DNA of 64,000 nt from Ceratobasidium sp. AG-K (lineage: Eukaryota > Basidiomycota > Agaricomycetes > Cantharellales > Ceratobasidiaceae). Below the pieces are notes generated by a model. It searched no databases. It was given only the letters and a program-made list of their open reading frames with translations, and had not been told where the DNA came from. The DNA lies in NCBI GenBank assembly GCA_037039685.1, contig JAWNGF010000001.1, positions 6,014,001-6,078,000 on the forward strand, read 5' to 3'. This document shows, one piece after another, positions 21,587 through 36,323 of the stretch. Each line of letters opens with the position of its first letter. The first letter of the stretch is position 1. Made by a program: the position numbers and the translations under genes.

Positions 21587-24500
21587 AAAGTTTGTATAGA
21601 TAGAGGGTAGAGGGGGTTCTCTACAAGGATAAGCGCTTGACCTATGACCCGACCACTAGAGACGACGTCACCGTAAAATAACAGAGTCAAATACAAGGTT
21701 TTAAGTCGGCGATTTCATGTTTTAGAGTGTATGCGTACTGCATATAATACTTACCATTACATCGTACCCTTCTGCTATTCCTGATTTCGAATATAGCGGT
21801 TAGCAACTCGCAGGTCGCCATGAAACATGTTTTCTCACTAGTTGTCCCCATTGTTACATCCATACCTCTACATCGAGAAACTGGTCTGCTCTTGCGCTAT
21901 TATGCAGAGTGAAGGACAATTTTATCCAAGCTGTGAGCCCATCAATATGAATTAAATATGTAAAAAATGTAATCAGACCAATACCGAAATGAAAACGCCC
22001 CTTGTGTATGCGATGGCCTAGGCGTGTTGTGGGGCTCCGCAGAACCCGAAGCATAATTTTCCGCTGACGACGCTCAACCGCTCCCGCTACTAAATTCAAA
22101 CGAGAGAAAAAAGTGTTACTGACCATACCAACGTCTGGGTTTCAAGTCTTGATTCTGAGTTGGAACTTGGCCATCGAAAGGAATAAATAAAACTAAGGTT
22201 TTTGTGTCAGGCTTATGGCCCACCATATTACCACTTACCTCATCCCTAAGAGCCGGTGTTACGCTTAGCAGTCCTTTCATGCACGCGGACAATTGTTCCT
22301 ACCGAGTGTCGTGACAACAAGCCAGTCGTGATACACGTTCCTTCCCCGTTACTTTGCTGCACCCATATACGGACGCACGGGCCTATCGATGACACAGTTG
22401 GTCCTGGATTCGCGCAGCATTGTCTCGCCTGGGCTGATCCCCACATGTAGTATCGGATAAGAATAAGTGAGGGGAATGATAGGAGGATCTCGAAGATACA
22501 AGGTATTAGCGTTCAGAACAATATAATATACCCAATGAGGTGTGACTAGTGCATGTTAGCGGGGAACTTCGCAACCACAGGGCGCCGAAGATCATCTCCT
22601 AGCCAAACCAACTATTCCAAGCCTTCCGAGGTAGAAAATGCAGGCCCAACTAAAGGTAACCATCATTCCCGGGTCGGCCGATATGAGTATCACGCATTGC
22701 TTTATGCTTGATCATGATGCATATAGGGGGATCGCCAAATAGTATTAAACCTCGTTAATTGCCCGATTGTCACACCTTGCGTCATGTTCCTCCACAATTC
22801 GATGCTCAGGATACGAGGAGTAAAGTGGCGAAAAATTGCGAGATGATACCTCACCAATGACGAGGCAGCTCGGTAGGATTGTGGGGGATAACGAGGGGAA
22901 GATACGACCAAGTCGGGCATGAGCTATCCAGTTGGGGCGTTCCGGTGTATAATTCGATATCATCCCCGCATTTATATCAGAATCTCCATCATATTGCGAG
23001 GGCGAGGCAAGGTCAAAGTTAAGCGTTGAGGTCTCACGAGAGCTGGGGACCGGGGGGTCTAGACAATGATGAAGTCATACACCACCACCGAGGGACGTGT
23101 TTCCCGCGGTCCCGCACAGCGATAGCCGATGATGTTCGCTCACTCGCATAGTATATGCAACTGCATGTCTGTGAAATAAATTTAGCGGGGAATGAATTCA
23201 GCTTGCTGTCCAAGCTGAACGAGTTCTCTGTTCCAGCTGTCAAGTATGAATCGCATGTCTCGGTTCCGGATACTCCTAGCAAAGATTTACGGCTCTCACC
23301 CTAGACAGTAAATCCTTACATTTACACATGCATACGAGTTTACAGCAGAATTATATACACTGCACTACGCATTTATCAGTACAAACAACCCCCGATGGCG
23401 TTGATTGGAAATATTTGCAAGCAAACGCTCAAATGATTGACTTGCGACAGGAGAAATCTGATCTACCCAACCCGCAAACTGCCGTCCACGCTGCGTATCA
23501 AGTCCAAGAGGGATAGCTAAAGGCCATAACCGTCAACGCTACGGGAAAAGGGGCCGAGCGACCCCGTAGGCCGCAGCAGGCTGTGTATGCCATCGAAGTG
23601 CTGACTACTCGAGTGTCTAGACAAGCTTGGGAATGTGGGGAACCCCTCAATCTTGAGGGGAGTCGTGTCAATGGTGACGCAGAGCTCGGGTACCGATTCT
23701 AGAACGATAAGGTTATGACACATCATCTCAGGCGATCAGTCAAGGAAGGAGCCCACACAGAACCCGCCAATCGTCTCCACGCCACAAAGTGAATGCTCTG
23801 AGGAGCCCGAAACTGAAGATACGAGGAGTTGAACTGGCCCAAGGTTTCAATACACGCGTACATTCAGTCAAGGTGCATCTGTGGAGCAGAATGGTTGGAG
23901 TCGTGGACAAACAGGGCGGTCGGTCGGCCGCCGCCAAAGTCCGGACAGGCCAAGTATAGACCGAGGCACAGAACACGGGTGTCAAAAAGGCGAGAAGCGA
24001 AACACGACTTCTGGGTAGTTCTGGAGCTTCCCAGCCATGTGTCTAGACACCCAACGAGGCAACTGGGGCGGGAGATGATGTAAAACCAACGTGAGCGGAA
24101 GCTAGATCAGTACACTAGACCCTTATCAAGACCCTGATCCATACTCGGAAGAGTGCGGACTGTTGTATCCGGCGAACACGTTTTTGGGCCTGAAATGGCA
24201 GGAATGGTCTAGTATTTGTTAACGACACATCTGTCTGCGCTGGTTAGAGCGCATTGCATCTGTGCAAATCGGGAGCTCCCAAAAGCGAGCTTCCAGCTCC
24301 TTATTTCATCTGTCAATTGTCCGTCCGCCCAGAGCGCGCCTCGAGGCACGGAGAGCCATCTAAAAAGCAGCCCGCCCCCGGCTGAGGTCTGAAGCGTCCC
24401 CGCCAGCCCCGCTGAGCATCACGCCGCACGACCTCTCTACGACCGTCACGACGACTATCACGTCATCACCAACCTGACTGCTCTCAGCCAGCCCACACAC

Positions 24501-24608
24501 CTTTCCTAACCGGCTTTCTCATTTGTCTGACGCTTTTCAGCCGTCCGTGTACATAGAGTCGCACTACCTAGTCTTAGTCTAACCAGACCCACGCTCGCCA
24601 GCACTACC
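21587..24608. other. Gene-poor 3 kb interval
   Basis: Only short open frames, none with recognisable domains. The first 550 bases contain minus-strand frames that could be upstream exons of the LOV gene, but nothing matches known WC-1 N-termini. The last 300 bases (24330-24600) are C-rich and pyrimidine-rich with scattered CAC/CCC, as in a promoter and 5' leader for the plus-strand gene that follows. Confidence 0.4.
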
Positions 24609-26279
24609 ATGTCGCCGCATGCACACACTCGCCCCAAGATGAACCGCAACAGCGCTCACACCGGCTCCATCTCTGGCTCTGTTGCCGGGAGCACCCGCTA
24701 CGAGCCTGCTGCAACTCCACCCTACTCGGTCTCGACGCCCTTGTCCTACTCCAAGTCTCTCACCTCGAGGGGTTCGCGCTCCAGGATTCGCACTCGGACC
24801 AGCTCCCACTCGTCCCGGCCTCTGCTTATCCAGAGCGACTCGCTACCCACACCTACCGCCGAGCCAGTCCCAGTCCCACGCCGTCGTCACAGGAGCTCAG
24901 GCGGCGCTCCACGCCCGCCTATGCCGCAAACATCTTCGGACTACTACTCCCAAGTTGGCTGCTTTGGAAAACCGGCAGGATCAGTACCGCGTCGGCCATC
25001 ATACGGTGCACTCCGCCGTAACGGAACGCTCGTTCCTGGCTCGCGTCAACCTCTTTCCGGGCTCTTTAGCCAGTCGTTCAACAAGCTTCCTCAACCACCT
25101 GCGTTGACTCCCAAGGCTCCGTCCAGTCACAATGGGTCTGACTACTCGACCAAGTCGGCGATGAAGAGCAAAAAGCGACCCACGCTTCGACGTGCGCCAT
25201 CAACGGTTCATTTTCAGCCTGGTAAGTTCCAGCGGGTATTTTTCTCGCTTAGACTGACGATCTGCAGACCACATATTTATGTCCCTGCCTTCGAGCCGAT
25301 CGCTCAAACTTACCAACCTGCCTGATACGACCATTCGTACCGCTTTGCAAAACGCCGTCAGTCCTCTGTGGACTCGAGGCATTACTGTCTCTCGCGAGGA
25401 CCGCAACTCGTTCGAACTCGAGTTTGGAGGAGGCGGCAACGCGGGCGCCGGACCATGGGCAGCTCGTGGGCACGAAGGCGTCATGTAGGTCGCGACCCCA
25501 TTCCCGTGAGCTCTCGTCTGATCTTTGATTTCAGGGCCACCCGGATTCTGTGTCGAGTATTCGAAACACTGGCCCGAAAGGCAAGTGTTCTCAAGTTTTT
25601 GGTAGTACTGTCCGCTAACGGTTTGTATTATAGGGATTCTCCTTCCTGTGCACGACTTCTCCCCCATCGACTGGGCGGTTAATCTTTACCTCTGCCCCAG
25701 CGGACACCTCTTCCCACTTTTTCGCCATCGCAGTGTCCCGCGACAGCTCTACCCTGCGCATCATTGATGCCCCCGAGGACGTCACGGACGCCATTGCCCG
25801 TGTTGCGCGCAACACTTGCAGGCGTGAGGAACTTGGCCCCGTGGGTGAAAAAGACTCCTCCAAACGGGCTCGGGAAGACCTCTACGATGGCTGGGCAGGT
25901 CCCGGTTTGTACGAGATCCAGATGCGTTCGCAACCGATTCGGAAAAAGGGACTCGGTGCCTGTACGTCCTTAATAAACGTCCCCGCTTTCATTGACTGAC
26001 TATATGCATATTTATTTGGCAGTGTTTACATCACCGACACCCTTCACGGACGCCGACGCCGACGACTTGGCCAGCTCTCTCGCCCACATTCTGAAAACTG
26101 TATCGGCACATGGTTTCAGGCTCGAGGCTGCCGTTCCGCTGGTTACTGCCCGGACCGGGTTCTTTGCCTCGCTGCTGGGTAACAATAACGGTGGCAGCAC
26201 GGGCTCTTCAAGCGATGGCGCTGATCTATCCCGGGAGCTCCTCGTGTTCCGGAGCGTTGGGTGGTTCAAGGGCCAATAG
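24609..26279 (+). CDS. Unrecognised protein, disordered basic N-terminus and folded C-terminal half
   Basis: I do not recognise this family. The spliced product starts MSPHAHTRPKMNRNSAH. About 200 residues are S/P/R/T-rich and disordered, including an R-rich stretch RGSRSRIRTRTSSHSSRP and KSKKRPTLRRAPSTVHF. After an intron a globular part begins: LPSSRSLKLTNLPDTTIRTA, RILCRVFETLARKGFSFLCT, GRLIFTSAPADTSSHFFAI, VSRDSSTLRIIDAPEDV, then GPGLYEIQMRSQPIRKKGLG and a C-terminal helix DDLASSLAHILKTVSAHGF, ending RSVGWFKGQ. Alternating strands and helices suggest one mixed alpha/beta domain. Frame is maintained across several introns, one of them with a GC donor, which supports a real gene. Confidence 0.75.
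25581..25633 (+). other. GC-AG intron
   Basis: The exon ends ...GCCCGAAAG and the intron begins gcaagt and ends ttatag, 53 nt with a CGCTAACG branch-like site. It restores the frame to GFSFLCTTSPP. The only nearby in-frame GT donor (gtagta at 25611) would leave a 23-nt intron, too short to splice. Confidence 0.75.
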
Positions 26280-27478
26280 ACGCACAACGCCCATAGAAAC
26301 GCTACGCCCCCACCCCCTGAGGCTCGTTTTACATCATTCAGCTCTCCGATCTTGTCCATGTTCCTTTGGGTCTCTGCCGAGATCTCATTTTGTTGTTTGT
26401 GTTACTGTTTATGGGCCTATGAGGGTTCCGTGTTCTATGTAGTCGCACCGGTCTTTCCTGTTTTGTAGTTTGTTTCTCTGGCTTGTATTGCATGGGTCTA
26501 GTTTGGTAGTCGCGCATCTCTCACATCCTTCTTTCTGCATCGCATCACTCTCTTCCGCATCCCTTCATGATCACGAGTATACATGATTCTCGGACTATTT
26601 TTTTCCTCTACACACATGATCGCATCTTGTTCTGGACCTCGAGCATATGCCTGTACCACATGTCTAGAAAAATTAGTCCACCCTATGCGCGTGTGATCCA
26701 TGTCTAAAAGTCTAACTCTGGCGATCTGTTATTTCAACTGAAAAAAAAGTCGGTTGCGCCGCGCCACGTTCTGCTCACGCATCACGGGGGGTTGCGTCCA
26801 CCGCACTTGAGACCGCCTGGCGATCCAGTGGGCGCGCATCTTGGAGTGATGCCCAGTATAGGCCAACTGAGTTCTAGCAACACAGCGTTTTGGGGATGTT
26901 CTTAGCTCCAACTGACATCTTGACAAGATGTCTCAAAAACAAAAACAATACGTAAAACGTTCATTATTCCAACATTCAACCCGCCGAAGCAGTCGAGGGT
27001 GCCACCCCCGGCTCCACAACCAGTCACCGAAGCCCTTGGATGAAAGGCACACCACGCGTGAGAGTCTTGGCAACGACACTCGTTGTGAGAAGACACTCGT
27101 CATGAGAAGCAGTAGAACGGCATTTATTGTACAACGTAGGAGACTTGCACAAACCAAGCCAGAACCCAAAACGAGAATGAAGCCAGACATGAAACCAGAG
27201 GGAAAGACTAGGAGGATCTAACTGAAACCGAAAACAACGGAACAGAAAGCATAGTGTAGTGATAATAATCGAGGCGAGGCGGAGTGATGAGGGGTATGAG
27301 TGGCAGTGGCAAGGTATGAGACAGTTGGCTGAAAAAAATATACAGCATGTGGAGAAGATGAAAAAACATTGAAACAGTCGCGGCTGGCAAAAGGCCCAGA
27401 ACTAGTGAAAAAGCGTCTATATACTAGGAGTGTTCGAGGGAAAAAGCTGGGTGTCATCGTGGGCCAGCACGGGGCAGA
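26280..27478. other. Convergent intergenic region
   Basis: About 1.2 kb between the 3' ends of the unrecognised plus-strand gene and the SRPK gene. T-rich stretches follow the plus-strand stop. The minus strand at 27200-27450 is pyrimidine-rich, like a 3' untranslated region. No coding sequence or RNA gene was recognised. Confidence 0.45.
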
Positions 27479-29612
<2,134 letters not shown>

Positions 29613-30246
29613 ATGTGCCAGACGAGTAGACGAGAGTGCCGTCTCTGCGTCGAATAAACGGAATATGACTGGTAGAGAGGGACATGGATCGTGGTGCGCA
29701 GAGTGTTGGTCTACGGCCCTTTAGGCGCTCCACCCCCTCGGGACCCCAGCCACCTTCGGCTCTTCTTCCCCCACAATCCAGTGATCCCGATGCTATTGCT
29801 CCCCGCTTGCAATACCTGCATGCTCGCATTTGCCCTGCATTTATCGGTGACACCATTCCTGCACTCGACTCCACCGTCCATGGCGTCCCCCGAGACCGTT
29901 ATCCCCTTCAGTCGATCTCTCGACAGAGAGCCATCCCCTTGGTCCCTCAATTGGAGCAGTGCAACGTGCCCAGTTTGCACGCGCCTCGTGGACATCCCCC
30001 CGCCTTATCTCGGCCGCACACGATCTACCCGACTCTAGTCCGCCGCTGGGCACACGAATAACACACGTCAAATATGTCCTCCCGCGTCCCCCGAGCCAGC
30101 GTTGCCGTCGCCTCGCCAGCCAATCGTTTTGGTCTAATGAATAGGGGCCGCCTTATCTTAGCGCCGTCGCGACCATGTGATTTCCTCTGCCTCGCGTCAA
30201 ATGAAATTAAAGTACACACTACAAATCGACGACGTAATATACAAAT
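29613..30246. other. Intergenic: SRPK upstream region
   Basis: About 630 bases between two minus-strand genes. Plus-strand open frames here (29684-30061) are proline-rich and look like shadows of a C-rich promoter and leader rather than a gene. Confidence 0.45.
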
Positions 30247-32720
30247 CTAGATAGAAACTTCAAGAATTCCAAGTATGTGGTGCACGTACTGGGGCAGCTT
30301 GGTATGGGCCGGAACTGCGCGCTCGAAATTCACGAGTTCCTTGAGCTTGGCGGACTGCTCCGATGTCAGTTTATGCTTATATGCGGAGCTCAAATACGAC
30401 TTACCGACTGGTCTGCACGTCTTGGCGAGGTGATGTGCCGCCTGGTCCAAAACATCCAACTGCCGATCCGCATACTGAAGGTCAAAGTTCGCTAGACCCT
30501 TGTCCGAGCCTTGCTCGTATAGGTTACGCATGTTGATCAAGAAGTTGGCTGAAGTCATCCAAGCATACTAGATTCACGTCAGAATAAGCTCATCCAGAGG
30601 CGAGTCGACTTACCCCGACCATCACATCCAACATCTTTAGCTCATCCTCGGACGGATTCGACGTTACGATAATCTGCACAATCTTGTCCGAAGCGAGCCA
30701 CGCCTGGGTTTGCAACTGCGTGTCTCTCCATGCAATAGGCATAATGTTGTACATGACCACTTGAGCGCAGAGCACCAACGACCACGCAATAAACATGTAC
30801 AAAAAGTCGCGTCGCTCATCGGTGATTGCGTCTCCTCGTGGTCTCGGCTGGGCCGAAACCGGCATCGGTCTGAGAGTACTGACGAACTTGTCGATGCATT
30901 CACTCAGATTGACCCATTGCTGTGTGAATTCCTGGTCCTGGCCGTGTTGCAACGTCTTTCCCACCGTCCCGAGGCGCGCCGCTCGATGAAGCAATAGGGC
31001 TGCTTTGATCCGAGCGACCAAAGGGGTGTCGTGCTCGGCCGAAACTAGGCGGGGAAAAAAGATATCTCCATACGCACTAGTGGGCTCCTGGGCTCGCGCA
31101 GATACCTGGAAATGGGCGTTGGCACCTGGCCGAGGCGCCAGTGATGGTTACTCACCGACAAGTAATCCTGCAACGCCAGAGGATAGACCGTCTCTATTTT
31201 GGTCCCTGGATCCGAATCCGACGCTGTAAATTGGCATGGGTATCCAGTCGATACGGAGCCACCCGTATCGACGAGCAGCAGGTTCCAGAAACAGTGGATT
31301 CGCTCCCCATGCTCGATGGCATTTCGTGCGGGGTAGTAATTCAGCATCGAGGGCAGCGGTCTGAGCTGGGGTCGAAACACGCTGGGCTCCTCGAGCAAAT
31401 TATCACTCCTATTTTTCCAGTCGGAAGACGTGATTTTGTGGAGGTTGCACAATCGAGCTGGGGAAATATGTCATTAAACGCATGATCGGGCTGCGGGCCA
31501 GACCTACCGAGCGAAACAGCACCGGCTAGTGCGGCATGGCCCTCGAGGAGACTGCCGGTCCAGTAAAGGTAACATGCTGACTCGTCGTGTCAGTCCCGAG
31601 ACGTCATTTGTGTCGCTCGACATACCTAGCAGTGTCCCGCCTGAATCTGCTGGATAACTTTTCTCGATCTGATCCCAGTCAAACTGTTTTGCAAGCACCG
31701 CCGCGTGCGTTCGACGAAAATCTGTGCGCGGTTGGCTTCCCGCAAAGATTGGTCATAGTAGCATGCCATGAGTGCGATGGCATTGACCAGTGCGTCGTGC
31801 GGCCGGACTTCCGGATCTGGGTTCCCGAGAGACTCTTGGAATCCCGCCACGTCGATCTCAAAGCCACATTGTAGACGATACCTGTGCTATGTCTTAGCTA
31901 CGAGCGTGCTGAATGCGAAACGGACATACGGCATGATGACCTGCAGACTGGTCAACATGGCATGTTAGATCGGTTCCGATAGGCAGGTTGGGCACGCACT
32001 TGTGTAGTGTCTCTTCAACGCTCGGGTTCTGGTCCTGCGCAAACATTAAACCCCCATTGACTGAGGGTGCAACCTCTCTCCACCCCGCCCCACTCTGAAA
32101 AAAGCAAGCTAAAGCCGAGCATGCCCTCTATTTCAACCAACTCACCTGAAGCATAGTTGCCTGGAACCCATCCGTCTGCATTTCAGGAAACTGCGAGAAC
32201 GTCGGGTCGACGGGGACAGGCAGGGCAAGCCCGAACGGGGGTTTCTGGTCCGGGGACATTACATGGAACGAGTTCTGCCCGATAGAATGTGTGTCGGAGG
32301 GGACGGGAGAGTTGGCCCATGAGCCAGAGGGGGATACGGGCGCAGGCAAAATGCCAGCTTGAATTTTGGCCTGGGCATCGGCTTCGAGGTCCTGAATGCG
32401 CCGTCTGAGCAAGGTGATTTCGTCGCGTAGCAATGTGATTTTGCTCTTCTTGACCTCCTGTATGTTGGCCACCCCATCAGTAAAAAATCGGCCAGATGAG
32501 CTTTAAATGCGTACCTCGTCATACGAGCACTCCACACTTGACTTGGTACAACGACTGCAGCTTGGACGAGCGCCATCGCATTTCTAGTGGGCAAAATCAG
32601 AGCGATCAGTGTGGCGGCTGTGGCAGAACATACCACTTTGCGTTGGCGGCAAACATGGCAACCAGTTCCCCTATGTAGAGTTCGACCAGAATCCCTCATT
32701 GGTCCATATCGATCTGCCAT
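30247..32720 (-). CDS. Zn2Cys6 fungal transcription factor
   Basis: A DNA-binding regulator of the Gal4 type. Starting at 32720, MADRYGPMRDSGRTLHRGTG leads into the binuclear zinc cluster CHVCRQRKVKCDGARPSCSR, continued by CTKSSVEC, with spacing C-x2-C-x6-C-x6-C-x2-C-x6-C. The cluster spans an intron after RQRKV. A coiled coil follows (KKSKITLLRDEITLLRRRIQ), suited to dimer formation, then a proline/serine linker. The middle part resembles the fungal regulatory domain: HDALVNAIALMACYYDQSL, and NAIEHGERIHCFWNLLLVD followed by TGGSVSTGYPCQF. The protein ends HILGILEVSI. Its targets cannot be inferred; the nearest neighbours are housekeeping genes, so it is not obviously a cluster regulator. Confidence 0.9.
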
Positions 32721-33101
32721 AGCTTAAATACGGCGCTCGGTCAAGGTGCGCAGACCGACTTGATGACGCGTGAAGGCAATAGAGCCTGGGCAAACTTAAT
32801 TAATACCGAGTAGTTGGTTGAAGCTGGAAGAGCGGGTGGCAAACAGAGGTCGACGACACGACACACTGTCTGCTTAAGAGCCGGTGCAAGAGAGGTGCGA
32901 CGGGGATGGCAAGGTTCGACGAGCCTGAACTCGGGGTCCGGCTCAAGGGTTCCACGGGGTCTCTCATCACGGCTTGCTTACCTCCGACGCACTATTGAAG
33001 CCCTGCACCGAACCTCCACATGGTAAGCAATCCTGTTTCGTCATTATCAGAGCCTAAATGGCGCATTCACCGGACTGTAGGCTAGCATATTCGACGCAGC
33101 T
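32721..33101. other. Divergent promoter region
   Basis: A 380-base region shared by the Zn2Cys6 factor (minus) and the farnesyltransferase alpha subunit gene (plus). No element is clear enough to name. Confidence 0.45.
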
Positions 33102-34359
33102 ATGGCGCCCAAGTTTCCGTACTCCACCCGCGAGGACTGGGCCGATCTTACCCCAATCCCGCAACACGAACCCGGATTCACGCCGTTATGTCCTATCATG
33201 TACACCAGCGAGTGTGAGTCGGCTGTTCGCCGTTGGAAAGCCCGTCCTGGACACGTCTTATTGTTCCAGATCGTGATGCGATGGATTACTTTCGCGCTAT
33301 TGTTCAAGCTGGCGAGCGCTCTCAGCGTGGTCTTGAGCTCACCGAGCACTTGATCAACCTCAACCCAGCCCACTATTCAGTCTGGTACATGCGCTTTTAT
33401 CATCGAGTATCATGGCCTGACGCTGGTTGAATGCAGGCAATATCGGTGGGAGACGCTTCAGACACTCAAGTTACCACTGGAAGACGAGCTCAAGTGGTCA
33501 GACGAGGTTGTCAAAAAGTTTATCAAGAACTACCAGGGTTGGCACCACCGTCGACTGCTGATCACCAAGCTTCGTGACCCCTCGCATGAACTGGAGTTTA
33601 TCAGCGCCGCACTGAAACAAGACGCCAAAAACTACCATACTTGGGCCTACCGTCAGTGGCTACTTGCCGAGTTTAATCTTCCCGAGCTCTGGGCTGGTGA
33701 AATCCCATATGTCGAACAGCTCCTGGATGAAGACTTCCGGAATAATTCAGCCTGGCATCATCGGCACTTTGTTGTGTTTGGAAGTGGCGTCCGAGAGGGC
33801 GATGAGGATCGTGAGGCCGTGGTGCGACGCGAACTAGAGTGAGTAACATACATATACCTTGTGCATGATTAACTGTGGCCTAGTTTTACTCGGGACAAGA
33901 TTGCACTTGCACCCAATAATCCCTCTGCATGGAATTACCTTCGTGGAGTCCTTGAGCATGGGCGCTTACCGTATTCAACGTTACGGCAATTTGTGACGCC
34001 GTATGCCGCTGAACCAAAGGAGCCGGTCGACCCGTTGGTCCCACAACGACCGGAGTCCGCAGACGAGGTCGTGGATTTGGACAACCCCCTACCCTCCCAG
34101 CAGGCCGAGCTGCCCGCCCCATTGGCGATCGAGTTCCTGGGTGATATTGCCGAGGAGGAGGGGGACAAGGCAAAGGCGACCGAGGTAGGGTTGAATCATG
34201 TATGTCCCAGTGGATTCTCACACGTTTGTAGATCTACAAGTCGCTGGCCACCAAACACGACCCAACACGCAAGCGGTAAGCGAACCGGTCCTCGGTATAT
34301 GCACTTCTAACTGAGCTCGTAGGTACTGGGAGTTCCGCATCCGTGAGATTGCGGCCTAG
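33102..34359 (+). CDS. RAM2: Protein farnesyltransferase / geranylgeranyltransferase I alpha subunit
   Basis: The shared alpha subunit of two CaaX prenyltransferases, which attach farnesyl or geranylgeranyl to Ras, Rho and mating-pheromone C-termini. Starting MAPKFPYSTREDWADLTPIP, the protein contains the PPTA helical-hairpin repeats in series: NPAHYSVWQYRWETL, NYQGWHHRRLLITKL, NYHTWAYRQWLLAEF, NNSAWHHRHFVVFG and NPSAWNYLRGVLEHG. The product ends with KHDPTRKRYWEFRIREIAA. An acidic/proline-rich segment (DPLVPQRPESADEVVDLDN) lies between the last PPTA repeat and the final helices. Introns are short. The spliced length of about 345 residues is normal for the family. Confidence 0.95.
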
Positions 34360-34607
34360 TCGGAGGTGCGTGTTAGGGGTCAGCCTGATTGACCGCTTGG
34401 TCGTTTCGCCGTTGTATGTGTTAAATATGAATGAAATGAATCTATAAATGCATGTGATGGCATCAGCCGGTGCAAATAAACCCCGCCCTTTGTCCTAACC
34501 GCGGATCAGGCGCTTAGGACCGGCTCAAGCGAGACTCGTCCGCTGGTTGGGGCGTAGCTTTTCTCACTCTGACGCGCAGTCACTGGCACTTGCGCTGATT
34601 GACAATC

Positions 34608-36323
34608 ATGTCTCGACACTCGCCAAGTGCACATTCGTCACCTGCGAGCTCTCCACCGAGCAGCCCCACCTCGGCCTCGTCCAATGAACGGTTAATTCTT
34701 GTCCCAGACGACCAGTTTGAGAGCGATGCGCTGCTTGGGTTGTGGCCAGACGACGAGGAGAGGCCGTCAACTCCGACAACAGGAAACACAGACAGATCCT
34801 TAGCTCCTCCGCCCAATGCCCCTGCCTTGCCACCCCGCGCCATCATCCCGCTTCTCATCGGCCCATGTCTCAAACTTGGCACGACGTACATTCCCCGCGC
34901 CGTCGAAATTACAGGGCCCGTACCTGCACTCGTGGGGTTAATAGGCATGGCGCTTCTTAGTGCGTTTACTGGCCAAGTATGGGTTCTCCTCGGTCGTTAC
35001 GTTTCGCGCTGGTCGATTGAAGAAATTGTTGCCGAGGCCCTCATTCGCAACCCTGGAAGGCGGGGAGGCCCCAAGGACAAGTGGAAACGGCGCATTCGCA
35101 AGGGCACCAGGGCGCTGGTCTGTCTGACTGCGCTTTTGCTTTGCGCAATGTATTTGCATGGTGCGTTGGAATTTAGGTTGATTGTTCGGCTGGCTAACTC
35201 GACACAGAATCCGCACACCTGCTGCAGCCCGCACTGCCCATTGAGACTAACTATGCGAGTCAGGCAGGAACGACGGTTATATTCGCAGCTATGCTCGTAC
35301 CCCTTGTGTCTGCGGCGTCGCTGGCCGAGCGCAGAATCTTGTGGTCAAACTTCCTGTCGGTCGTGCTTCAGCTGGTCGTTGTTGTCGTTGGCACCGTTCA
35401 CTATTTCCACTCGGAAGATGAACCAAGGCACGTTGGAACGAAACGCGGTCTGCCCGCTTTGCCCAAATTACCGAGGTCGCATACGGAAGCTGGCACATGG
35501 GAGGCAATTTGTGGGTCATCCGTTAATCATTAACCAGACCGAGACTAATTAAGCTTTAGCCATCATGTCGTTTGCGTTTGCGAACCAGCTGTTTACACTG
35601 CCATTGTACTCAGCGTTGGTCACCAACTTTGCTGCCAAGCCCACGTTCGCGCCACGACCTCGGACGCGACGAATGATTACCTCGTTTCCTGTGCTATTGA
35701 TGGTCTCGACCATTGTCTCCATCGCTCTTACACTCCCGTTGATCCTCGCTCCACTCACCAAACATGCTGCACCACCCGACCCTGCTGTTGCTGTTCCAAC
35801 TGTCCTCATGCATCCGCCTCTGCGAGAAACCCTGACCCGGAAACTCGAGGCGGCGATACCTACAATCCAGGTCTTTGAGCTCCTGCTCGCCGTTCCGCCA
35901 TTGTTTGCGGCTGTGGTGGCGCCCCGAATCCGAAAGCGTTCATACCGCTGGATCGCCTTTTTTTTGGCGGTGCTTCTTGCTGCCATCATTCCCGGACGTA
36001 AAGTCGGCCTGACAGGCGTGTCGATGACTTTGTCACTTCTTACGTGCTATGTCCTTCCTGCCTTCTTGCACGCGATCTTCCACGGCCTGAGGCGGCCTCG
36101 TTCCATCTTGTTTACAAACGCACATCCTGCTCCGACCTTTACGTCTTCGGAGCCGTCTAGTAGCACTGATCCTGAAGCCCTGCTGCGGCACAAGGAACGT
36201 TCGCTTCAACGGCGGCGTCTCGCCCGACGTATTCTTTGGGATGTTGGGGTGTGGGTTATTCTCGGTCCCGTAGGGATCGCGGCTACGGTCTGGACAGCCG
36301 GGCGGGCCATCGCGGTCTGGTGA
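34608..36323 (+). CDS. Multi-spanning AAAP/SLC38-like amino-acid transporter family protein
   Basis: A polytopic membrane protein. The cytosolic N-terminus from 34608 is S/P/T-rich (MSRHSPSAHSSPASSPPSSP). Transmembrane segments follow: GPVPALVGLIGMALLSAFTG, RALVCLTALLLCAMYL, TTVIFAAMLVPLVSAASL, NFLSVVLQLVVVVVGTVHYF, MSFAFANQLFTLPLYSALV, SFPVLLMVSTIVSIALTLPL, IAFFLAVLLAAIIPG, MTLSLLTCYVLPAFLHAIF and the terminal DVGVWVILGPVGIAATVWTA. The SFAFANQLFTLPLYSAL segment and overall order resemble vacuolar (AVT) amino-acid transporters, but similarity is modest and the substrate is unknown. An intron with donor at gtgggt (about 35510) joins EAISIMSFAF. In-frame sequence upstream of ATG lacks another ATG, so 34608 is the start. 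Confidence 0.7.

Noticed and set aside
24238..24300. tRNA-like segment (CTGGTTAGAGCGC... with a small hairpin)
   Set aside because: Resembles a D-arm only; there is no seven-base acceptor stem, no anticodon arm of correct size, and no TTCGA-type T-loop.
29684..30061. Plus-strand proline-rich frames of 115-125 codons
   Set aside because: Overlapping frames in a C-rich SRPK upstream region, no domain.
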